Part shown: positions 1-18,650 of the stretch, piece by piece
Numbering within the stretch: position 1 is the first letter of the stretch
Layout of the letters: each line of letters starts with the position of its first letter
The notes under the pieces: model-generated
The model's input: the letters and a program-made list of their open reading frames with translations, nothing else
Database searches by the model: none
What the model was told of the DNA's origin: nothing
Position numbers and translations under genes: made by a program
NCBI RefSeq assembly: GCF_949628215.1
Contig: NC_134279.1
Span: forward strand, 57,276,266-57,340,265
Length of the DNA stretch: 64,000 nucleotides
DNA from: Phalacrocorax aristotelis
Lineage: Eukaryota > Chordata > Aves > Suliformes > Phalacrocoracidae
Direction of reading: 5' to 3'

Positions 1-1191
1 TGAAAGGGAGGATAAGAAGAGGTACCTTCTATTAAGTAGAAGGAAACTGAGAGAGCACATACAGAAATAAAAGCCACAGGAGAATGTGGCAGCATCCTTA
101 AATGAGAGATGCACAGCTGCCTTGTTTTGTCTCTTCTCTTCAGTTGTTTAGACAGAGGTGTCCATCCCAGGGGTATATGAGAGGGGCATATTCTTCTTTC
201 TGGAGGAAATATTTTTGCAGAAGTAAAAAGAACTACAATGGCTTTTCAGATGTAGATTCACAGAAGTAAAATGGTTTTCCACTCCACCTGGAAAACACAA
301 CTGAGGGATATAAAAGTAATGGGATATTTGCTATCACTTTTTTCTCCCTTCCCTGCTTTTGGCAGGCACAAGAGGTCAATTTAGGCAATCTTTAACACCC
401 TTCTGTGTGTAATGTCAATTCTGCTTTCTGCTGGCTGCTCTCATTAAAAATGAGTGCCAGTTTTGTTTTACCATCTAATTACAAACATCCAGATTTTTAG
501 GGTCTTGAGCGCTGAAATCAGTTCTTCTTTACTAACCCCCATCTCTCCTAGCCCTCGCTCTTTTTCCAGCTCACTGCACCCCAACAACTTGCCTTCACAG
601 CCCGTCCATGCCTTTTTCACTGGCTTTCAGCTGACTATTGAAATAAATGAGCATATGAGCTAAAATGATCCAATCTGTGTTATACGGCACACTTGTCCAA
701 ATCTCAGGCAGAAAAGGCATCTCCGTTAATGTTATAAGAAATTCACACTGCCATCTAGTTCGTCAGCAGGTTCCCTATCATTTGTTACATCTTTTTGACA
801 GTCGAGCATCAATTTAGAAATGCCCTGCAATGAACTCGGAGTGAAGCATCGCTCAAGGTCAAGCGAAGGAGGATACGTTGCAATGCTGAGCCAGTCTTGA
901 CTAACAGCTGCTGGTCTGAGCAGGGTGGATGTAGATGTACACCCTTCCCAATTCTTGCTGGCGAGTCAGAAGTAAATGGTCTCAAGTGCTAAGGATTTAG
1001 TCTTCTGCTGTGCAAAGCACCAGGGGGAGTACTAGCCGGTGTTGGCTACAGAGCACAAAATCTCATTAATAAACAGAATAACCAGATTTCTTACTGTCTG
1101 CTTATGGGGGCTGAGGCCACCGCAGCAGACACAGCCAAGCCAGGGGTGAACCATCCCTTCTCACTAGGGCTGTCTGATGCTGCGAGAGAGG

Positions 1192-1235
1192 TTGGAGATC
1201 TACCTTATTTACATTGGAGATATGCCTTATTTACA
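1192..1235. repeat. 22-bp tandem duplication
   Basis: Two adjacent 22-base copies, each starting TTGGAGAT and ending CCTTATTTACA, differ at two positions. This looks like a local duplication in intron DNA with no evident function. Confidence 0.8.
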
Positions 1236-2339
1236 GCAAGCCCAAGTGTCTTTTCATAGCACTGTGCTTTGGCAGTATAAACAGTGTGTTACGCTGGAGG
1301 CCGCATTTTGGGGAGGATAAATGAGAGCCTTCTTTTCGACAGATATCAATACAAGTGATTGCAGCCCAGTAACATTTAAAATGAGCAAAAAAACCAGCCC
1401 AGACCAATAATAGAGATATTCTTGGCACTTCATAATAAGTTGGAAACAATTATTAGAGCCAAAGGCTAAAAAAAAGAAAAAAAGAGTGGATGATAATTGT
1501 GAAACATTAAAAGCGTGTTGTTGAAGGCCCCGAAGGTCTATCTAGGAGGAAAAGTTTCATGCTGGTTACAACAACAACCAGCTTAGAGGGCAAGTAAAGG
1601 AACAATTAGAAACATAACAAATGGAGTAGGGGGGAAGTTGATGGTGATGAGTAAAAAGCAGAGGTTAAGATCAGTGGAAAATTAAAATTAAACCTGGAGC
1701 ACTCTGTTGAGGAGGTGTTCTTCCCCTGGCAATTCAAAGGAAAATATGGTGTCCTAATTAACAGTATCAGATCATTATCAGATGGAAATAGCAGGTTTTA
1801 TCAATAATGTGGAACTGCTCATTGAGTATTTCTGTTCTGGTACTTGTGAAGAGTAAAATGATGCAGTCACGCTGATATGATGATGATGGTAAGCAGGTAG
1901 AGATATTCTCCATTTCCACCGTAACTCAGTGTTAGCACACTTTCAGTGGCGGCTTTAGGTGAGACTGCAACATCAGCCATCTGCCACAACTCCCCTCCAA
2001 TGTCAGGACAACCGAAGGTCTTGTTAGTCAGCACCAGAATTGCCGGCCTTTTTAGAAATGGTAGAGAGAGATGCTGATTCCAGCCCAGGTAGTAAGACAG
2101 AGTGTTTTAAGAGTGGAGTCAGGAGTCCCTGTTTCAGAGACTGGCATTGCCAGGAGAGCCACAGCACAGGCCACCAGGAGCAGTAACTGCTGGGGCACAG
2201 GAGCTTTTCACCCCTAAGTGCACATCAACTTAGTACCAAAACCTTTAGGCAGCTGCTACCAAAGCGTGATGCTTCCAAAATCTGATTTGGACAACTCACT
2301 TCAGGAGCTAGAACAAAAATGAAAGTGGACAAAGAGGAC

Positions 2340-2625
2340 CCTGACTATGATTTTCTTTATACTTTGGAATATTTGGGATCCTCCAGAAGACTGAAAGATG
2401 CAAATACTGTATGATTATTTTTTTTTTTTAAAGGACACATGAGGTGTCCTGGATGATTGTAGGCTCATTGGCCCAGACAAACTAATTGCACAGCAGATGC
2501 CGGCTTCAATTAATAGAGCTGTAAAAGAGAATAATGGAGCTAGTACCAATATCTTGCCAAATTATGGTTTTGATGAGATGAAAAGTTTGATTGATGAGGG
2601 TATTGCAGATATTCAGGGTGTTACA
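2340..2625 (+). mobile_element. Decayed LINE reverse-transcriptase fragment (CR1/L3-like)
   Basis: The + strand follows, with many changes, the reverse-transcriptase region of an old CR1/L3-like non-LTR retrotransposon known from reptiles and birds. Landmarks in order are TTTGGAAT...CAGAAGACTGAAAGATGCAAAT (the ...W.TGE.P.DWK segment), a T/A-rich block standing for the IFKKG codons, CCTGG..GATTGTAGGC (the GNYRP region), CAGACAAACTAATTG (the PGK..E region), then TTCAATTAATA and AAAGAGAATAATGG, and finally TTTTGATGAGATG with AGTTTGATTGATGAGG (the FFDE..SLID region). The order is right but frame is lost repeatedly, so it is a dead relic. Family recognition is from memory and not aligned. Confidence 0.65.
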
Positions 2626-5064
2626 TAAAATTATATTACAAAGAGTGATGTAAAGAACACAAATATATTTGTATTCAGAAAATTGCCATGATGCAGATGA
2701 ATTTCTGGAGAGCTTCTCTGTGAAACTGTTCACAGCCCATGTTTTTAATACTTTCATCAGTGAAAGAAAGCATACAATCATTGCTGTCAGCTTGCAAGCG
2801 GAGCAAAGGTAGCAGTGAGTGAGGAAGATGAAAGGTGACAGACGTGGCTGAACACGGTGCAGCATTACCATGTGTTGAGGCACAAAGAACATGGCTCTAT
2901 TTGGTTTCAGCCCCTGGGAAGTGGACACTGAGAAAGGCTTTTGGAGGAGATGGTGACTTCCTGGCTGAGTATTGACGCACAGCATGGCCAAAAGGGCTGG
3001 TGTGGTCTTTGGCTGTACAGACATGTAGGTAGGTGTAGGGACTGCGCTTTTAGCGCGAGACCAGCATCTTGAGAAAGTCAGTGTTAAGCTTAGCAAAGAG
3101 AAGACTTCACCACTAACTGTAAGTACATAACAGATGACAGGCATTTTCCATTTCTTTTCCAAAGGTTTTATAAAACCGAACAGAAAGAAAACATAATGCA
3201 GACTTGAAATGAGGTGTATGTTTCTGAGGGTGAAATAGCACATGCTGTAACGAGCCAAGGATAGAAACTGCATCGCTGGAGATGACAACTTGAGTTGTAC
3301 TGTGTTTTACCTGCTGATACTGTCTGGTGCAAAGAGCATTTAGTCTGGGGAGTTGCTGCATTGTGTGGCAGCTCAGACTGAGGGAACACACCCTGGCTTT
3401 TGTCATTGGCACAGTTGGTGGCCACCGCGCCGTTCAACTATTTATTACAAATTAGGATGCTCCGCAGAGAAAGCTGTGACAAGCTATGCCAAAGCAGCAC
3501 TTGTTACAGCGTACAGATGCCTAGAATAACAACGAAGTCTTAAAACCTGGATCGATAAACTACAAAAACCTGCCACCTCTTACACATGTTCTGCTTAGCA
3601 TCTTAGCAAGACCAGCCTTCCCCAGCATGCCAAGTTCCCTGTAGCACCTCCTTCTTGCCCTTTAGCTCCCGCAAAGATCTCGCTCTTCTTTTCACTCGCT
3701 GCAGGCCAGGTTACTTTGCCACTTCCAGTGTCTTTTCTGAGTCACTGGCACTTTCAGAAAGTAAAGGCTGTGGAAACTTCTTACTAATGGGCAGGAAAAT
3801 TACTGCCTCCCCACAGGCTTTCTACTAAATCATAACAAGCAAGTGTTATTTTGACATTAGCATCTTTCCCATTGGTTACAGTAGGCACAGATCCCTGTTG
3901 GTGATGTCGGTGATAGTGGATATGCGCATAAGCATGCAGAGACTCAGCTCTCAGGGTTATGATCTTGTTAACTCTCTAGAGATCACATCAAAGTCAAAGA
4001 AATATAAAATAAATAAGCTAGTAGGTTTAAATGATTTTTTTTTACTCACAATTGGGAGCCGCAGGCTCTTAAAAAGTTACATTTGCTGCAGGGTTTGAAG
4101 GAAACCTGTCCTCTTATCTCTCAGCAAAGAGAATATTTGCAGAGCCATAAGAGGGACACAGAAGCAAAACCAAGCTTTGACTCTCAGCCTCATGCTGCCC
4201 TCGTTGTGGCTTCCTTTAGGCTTCAGTTAATGTGGCAGCCCAAGAACCCTGGCTTTGCAAGTAGCATCTGGTGTTTGAAAGGCGCAGGTTATTTGTACCA
4301 ACAGCAAACTGAGTGATGTACGATGGCTTTACAAGTCAAAGTGCTCAGAGTCCTTCAGTCACTAGAATGATAACAAAATCATACAATTTTGTGCTCGAAA
4401 CATTAATGGTTTTATGAAGATAGAAGTATTTGTAAGCTTCAGCCAGCTTTTAGTACCTTCGTATTTCTCACTGGTAATGAGAAAGCATTTTATCAGCAGA
4501 ATACAGTTAAAGTAGAGCTGTACTTCATCTGCTGGGGACACAACAGGTTAAACAGTTCCCTGTTGTCTTCTCGCGTGTGCCCCATCCCTTTGGAAGAACA
4601 TGGGTAAATGCATCTTTGGATGGCCTATGGTGAAAGTACTTACTGTGGATAAAATGCCATCCTGCTGTGAGATCAGCTCCTAGAAATTAGAAATTTTTGA
4701 TGCATTATACTCTGCTTTCCTTCATGCCCCGTGTTGTTCCACGTAATTACAGGTAATAGAGCCAAGTATGGCTCAGAGCCATCAGGTCATCACCAGGGAC
4801 TTTTGCTAATAGAGATAACCAGAAAGCAAGTGCAAACCTCACAGTCTGTTTTGAGGACGTCTTCATGGGGACCAAAAAAGTTTAAAGCTCCCAGGTACCG
4901 CTGATGCTTCAGCAACACAGAGGTGTGTCCTCCGTGAGCTCACTAAACAAAAAGCAACATATTTAGCTAGGGCAAGAAAGGTATATGTTGCAAGTAGCTC
5001 TGATTTCCCAAGTATCACTCAACTCTCCCCCAAGTCCAAGTACCAGGCATCTTTTCTCTCAGGC

Positions 5065-5118
5065 AGTAGTACAGTCACCCATCGTAGTACAGTCACCCAT
5101 GATAGCACAATCACCCAT
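5065..5118. repeat. 18-bp tandem repeat, three copies
   Basis: Three contiguous 18-base units end in CAGTCACCCAT, CAGTCACCCAT and CAATCACCCAT at 5065-5082, 5083-5100 and 5101-5118, followed by a partial CATAGCCCC. The first two differ by a single base. This is a small minisatellite in BEND4 intron DNA. Confidence 0.85.
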
Positions 5119-7235
5119 CATAGCCCCTTCCGTCCTTGCGGTCACCTCGCAGAAGATCTGGGATCTCACGGGAGATGCTGGTGGCCTCTGGTAACTTCCA
5201 GCGAGTGGGAGGTTTGCTGACCTTGTCACAGGGTTTCTGACGCTGCCTGGGGCAGCGAGCCATCATGGTCCTTGTGCCTCTTTCTTCAACACCTACTTCA
5301 TGACAGAGTAGCCTGTGTGTCCATAGGTGTTCCTAGTTTAATCTTAGTTTTCGACATACCAGACAGCAAACACAAACAGAGTACATGGAAAGGATCTCAA
5401 AAGACAGTCCCATCCTACAGCCCATCCACATGGGGAAAAAAAAATCTTTTCTTCTTCCCCCATATGCTTTCCTGTGTATAAAAACAAGGGCGGGGGGAAG
5501 CCAAATCCTTTTTTGCTACACCTTCCTACGAATATCCAATGTACTAAAACATTACCTGTGGTTAGTACATTTTACTCCTTTATGCCACACAAGAACATGT
5601 ATTGAATTTTTTGATTGCTGCTGTATGCTAAATACACAGCTGTCATTACAGGAAGGCCACAGAACATGTTGGTGGGACTATGAAGCTTGACCTTCTGACT
5701 TTTTTGGAATTGAAACATTTTCTAAAACTGCCCCATGACACTTAAAAGTGCTTTTTTTCCCTACAAAAAAAACAAGCATCCAGGCTCTCCTGCTGATATG
5801 GCAGTGGCACTGTGTAGCAGCTACACTACTGAGACACTGCCCTGGTCTCGCAATAGGCAGTGAAGTCACTGGAGAAATAAAACAGGTACAAGTCACTTGA
5901 AATGCTAACTTTTGCCTAATGCATAACCTCCTAATCTCCCATGGCAAAGTGTGATGTATCAAATGAAACAGGAGTAAATACACTGATTGGTCATCTTTTG
6001 GGAGAAGTCAGCGTGGGGTGAAACAACAAAGGAGTTTATTATTCATATCGGGCACTTTGCATGACTTCTGTATGCAGACTGCTGGATGTAACGCTGCTTA
6101 GCCCTAAGTAAAGAGTGTTTTCCACAAAGTAAAGGTGTTTTGCACCCTGTCTGCCTAGACAGGGGCGTAGTTGCTGTGCTGTGTGAATGCCCAGGAAACG
6201 GTGCAAAATACCTGTAAATCCTACCTTGAGACATTATCAGTGATTTCAGTGCTTGCTATCAGATTGCCAGCTTAAGACAAAGCCCAAAACACCACATTTT
6301 TCCAGGTGCAAAGGCTGAATGCCAAGAAATAATTTAAAAAAAAAAAAAAGGAGGAACACTGAAATATTTTTTTCTGAATTTTTAGCTGAAGCTAAGATTA
6401 TCTCTGAATATTTTACAAACACAACCCATATGAAATGTGAGAGTGATACGGTACCTTAAAAACGACGGTTATTTAGTCTTGCACAAGTCAGTCGTAATGT
6501 TGGGTTAACTGTTTAATTCTCCTACAGTGTTTCAGGCTCAGGAGGAAAGCTGGGGATCTCAAAAATGCACCAGAGTTAATCAGGGATGTGGCAGCATCTG
6601 CTTAAGAGAGACCCATAATTGAATCATCCCTAATTAACCTATCACCTCAGCAGAAGGGAATAGGATGTTGGTACCACTACTGAAATGGCTGAGAGTGATG
6701 GGGATGGAAAGGGGGAAGGCTGAGGCAAAGAGAAATAAAGCAATTTGCCTAACACCCAGTTTTATAACAAATTTGGGAGGAGGGAGGGAAAAGAAATTAA
6801 AATATATGAATCATTAAATCTGTTCAGTATAGTTAATCAGACTGTAGTTTCAAAAACATTTGAGTATATTTACATGTTAATCAGTGCATGATTTAGGTCC
6901 AAGAAAAGTTTCTTCCTCTGTATGGCTTAGGCTGGTTACAGTATTTACAGACTTTTTTCTTATTGTCATTACTGCTGACCTAATTTGTATTTGTAATGAT
7001 TATAATTTCAAACTAGGAAAAAAGCCCTTTGAAAACTAGAGGGCGGAAAATAAAAGCAATGTCAGAGATCTCAGCATAGGAAATACAACATCCGTCGTAT
7101 ATTTATTGAATGAAATGACTGCACAAATCAAAATGAGGAGTATTTCCTATTTGAAATAAATCTCACAGACGTACAAAACAGATCCTGAAGAACATTGCTT
7201 GATTTAATATTGTTGTTCTATTTTGTGCTAGATAG

Positions 7236-15048
<7,813 letters not shown>

Positions 15049-18000
15049 TGGCAGTGAGAAGAACCTCACACAACAGTAGCAACCACTTAATTTAGGAGAG
15101 ACTATTTGTTAAACATACTTACCCGGCTGTCATTTAAGAGTCCAAAGCATGTTTGAACACATACTGCATACATTTCAGCTTCTCCATCCTACCATGTCCC
15201 AGCTAACAGAAGGAAATCCATTTCAAGACCTGCTCTATGGGACTTCTCAGTGCCTATTATTTGCAAATCCTTCATAGCACCCTCAAAAACAAATTGCAGC
15301 TCATTTCATCTAGTTCTAGAGGAAAGGTCATTTAAAAACCATAAAAATGTCAAAAGAAACAGCAGCTACTGTCTCGGCCACCTATTGATAACGAGCCCAG
15401 GTCTGGACCCAGAAAATCTGGGTACTATTTGCTTTCCCTGAGTAGGAGATGTAAGAACAAGTCTGCACGCTTATAACAAAAAAAGAAATGATCTCCCATT
15501 TCCTAACAGAAAATAGCATACTTATAAATGTTACCTTAAAATACTACACAAGATGGAAAATTCAGGGACTTCCTTTAGCCAACTCTGCCAGGAAATTAAG
15601 CTTCCCAGGTAAAACAGCAGCGCTTGTCAACAGCAGAATCCTTTGAAGACCCAGAACAATAACAGGCACTTCTAATAGATTAAAATTGCTTTGTATATCA
15701 GATAGACACTGTATTTATCTAGATTTCTAGGGGATTAGAGTTGATCATGACAGTTTTTATTAAAACAAGATTGCTAAAAACAAATTGCCATTTCAGAAGA
15801 CAGGTTTTGCTTTGTCTGTTCCTATTCTGCAGCCATATTATGTAGCTTTAGAGGCTTTAAATTGCCTTTTCTTGGTTTTGCTTTCATTTGTGTTTTATAT
15901 CCATTCCTTGAAATAGATGAGGCAATATGCTGGTCTTAACAGTCAGATGCTTAGTGTTGCATTCAGGGAGGGGTTGGGTAAGAAGAGCCCAGTTTAATCT
16001 TCTATTGTAATTAAACATGGGGTCCAGACTAACTAAGCTATAAGAAAAGAGCTGTGCTAGAGCAGAGTTCACAATGGCACACATTGGAAGCAGATACCAA
16101 CTTTAAAAAAAAAAAAAAATCAGCCTGCTAAAAAACTTCCATTTTAAAGGCTTGGGAGTCCATTGTCCCTCCAAATTGATGCACTCCAGAAATATGCAAT
16201 GCCAAAGAAATTATACCCTTTCCTTTCCGCGTCAGGGTGTTTCCATCTCTCTACCCTTGTCCAGTCACTCAGGCCGGTGCTGGCATCCTTCACAGCCTGA
16301 ACCAGCTCTCCCTGAGGCAACGTTTCCCCACGGGCAGGTACAGGGAACTGGTTTTTGGAAAGAACATTCACTTCGCTTTTAACCATCCTTAGTGCTACCT
16401 CATCAGCGTTGACTCTCCTGAACGCGTATCTCATACTCCCCAGCTTTCCTAACCTCCTTGCGCAAGCCACAAGAGAAGCTACTAATTGCTCCTTTTACCC
16501 TTCTCTCCTTCCTAACGTTCTGCCCATGCACTGGGCAGGGCAGGAGACACCCAACCCCTTCCTCAAAGATCAGGAAGGGCCCCTCTGGGCTGAAGTGCTC
16601 CTGTAGCTCTGGCCTGACCACAGATGGAGGACTGAGGCAGTCTCTCCACAGTCAGCTCGCCCACTTAATAGCTTCTTCCTGCCATCTGCCTCTTCTTTGC
16701 CAGCGGTTGTGACCGGTGGTCTCTCACAGCCGGCCCATGGGGCATCTTGGGACACCGGCTCCACCACACCCCACCGTAGATGGGACCTCACTCAGCCAGG
16801 ATATGCTTTAGGTCCTTAAATGTCCAGTACCTCTTGCTTAATTTTATTTTTGGTGATTTTTGAAAGGGGGTTGAAAGGCACTTACTTGCCCCAGAATAAC
16901 TTATTCATTTTCTAAAAGTGAGTGAGCAGTTCAGTCACACTGGACCTCACCAGGCCAAGGGGTTTGGGACAGCACCCCTCTCTACAGGCAGGAGGCGACT
17001 TTCTTTGAGCAGCCAGCACTGCATGGGGGCCTCTGGAGGAGAAACTCGGTGTATAGAAATGTCACAGTACAGATATCCTATAGTAGCTTTTCAGTGTTGA
17101 ACTTACACTTTTTTTAAAAGAACTATAATAGAAGATGTTACATTGCTCAGATGGTGTAAGTCTTGCTGGTCTATGTTTAATGTGGTGACACTTGCCAGAA
17201 CTACTTGGTAAAACATGTCAGAACGTGTGAGTCAACATTATACTGTAAATTTGTTCACAGCGATATGTATCATGCTGTATTTTTGTAAACATTGTGATGG
17301 TTTCCTTTCAAATGTTTAATCGTATGAGGTTAAAAATACAAATGCTTCATTTTTAACAGTCACAAAACAGAATTACTGGACTGGACAGACCTCTCTCACT
17401 TAATAACCTAAAGATTTGCTGAAATAACTAGTAAGCCTAGCTTTATTTTTAGTGTAAAAAGTGTAGCCAGTGTCCTGGAACCACTCACAATCCTCTCCTC
17501 TCATATTGTGCAAAATAACCAAATGTATAGTTTCATCCTGAAAGCCGCTTTGGCACTAGAAATGGCTTTGCAGGTTTGGACCTTTCTTTACGAACAAAAT
17601 TTTGCCCTCAGTTGCTTGAATCAGCGACACGAACCGCAGTCACAGAGAAGCATTAGCAGACACCAGCTCATCTTTTTTTGTTTGTGTTTGGTTCTAAGAT
17701 AACAGAGTACACCAACTCTTCTCAGTTGGGTGTCTTTGTTTTTAATTTGTTTTAATGCCCTCATGGCCACTTGACTCTTGATCCACCCATTTCATTTTAA
17801 AAAAACCAAATCTTTCACAACAGCTTATTGCGATAAATTTGTTCATGAGGCATTATAAATTCACACCCATTGAAGTGTCTAAATATCCAGAAGATGTTAG
17901 GTATAATAGTGCGGGACCTGAAATAATAGATAGCACATAAGCCCTTCCAGAGCGAGATATCCGTATTTAAGCAGCGTGCTTTGTAAGTCAGCACATCCCT

Positions 18001-18650
18001 TCCCAGCACTGGATGTAGACAGCAGGCTTGCGACAGAAGGAAACCGCTATCTATCATGTCACTCCAGAAAGTCCCAGGAGGATAGAGATTCTTGTCTTAT
18101 CCTTCCATACTCTTTAATCTTACTGTCATTTATGTATCTGCCTTCTCTCAAACTTTGTGTAGCAGTACCGCACGCCCATCTGTGCCAACATGCCTTCGCT
18201 ATATTTTCTATGACAAATATTTGTGGAGAAACTGTGATTAAAAAACCATTAATCCCGATATTTTTATTGTTATGGTGTAGTTAATTCTATGAATACTTTC
18301 TAATGATGATTGTACTGTGTAGAGTAAGTACAGGCTAGGGATAGACCTTTATCAGATATTGTATAAAAAAGTGCATAGTGTAATATAGACTAGTAAGGTT
18401 TTTGTGACAATTTCTATAGGATGTGTGAATTGTTTTCTATGTGGCAACACACATTTCTTTTAAAGAATATAAAATCTTAGAGAATTTTTTAAACAGTCAA
18501 TATTTTTTAATTATAAAGACATTTGTTACCTACAGTTTACTATTTCAGGTGTTAATTCTGATTTGAATATTGGTTTTATTACTACATACCTCCAGTTCCA
18601 TTTGTTCCGTTGCATAAAAATGCACAATAAAAGTTAGTCTCTGGTTAACC
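15049..18650 (+). other. BEND4: Probable BEND4 3' UTR
   Basis: Sequence after the BEND4 stop has no splice-linked coding homology. Its last 1.7 kb is AT-rich with TTTTTGTAAA and TGTAAAT motifs typical of long 3' UTRs. It includes a GC-richer patch at 16150-16800. The 3' limit is set by the AATAAA at 18626-18631; a shorter or longer UTR cannot be excluded without transcript data. Confidence 0.5.
18626..18631 (+). terminator. Candidate BEND4 poly(A) signal
   Basis: A canonical AATAAA follows ATAAAAATGCAC. Downstream comes a pyrimidine run (18650-18674) and then the GT-rich stretch GTTGTCGTGTCTGTGTG, the usual layout of a cleavage signal with a U/GU-rich downstream element. It is on the sense strand of BEND4, 3.6 kb after its stop. 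Confidence 0.5.

Noticed and set aside
41..70. AGAAGGAAACTGAGAGAGCAC resembling the RRKLE end of the BEND4 coiled coil
   Set aside because: The match is only four residues, is followed by non-matching codons and has no correctly phased donor.
16144..16470. 108-aa - strand frame as a gene
   Set aside because: No family, no splice or promoter context, and it lies in a GC-rich patch where long frames arise easily.
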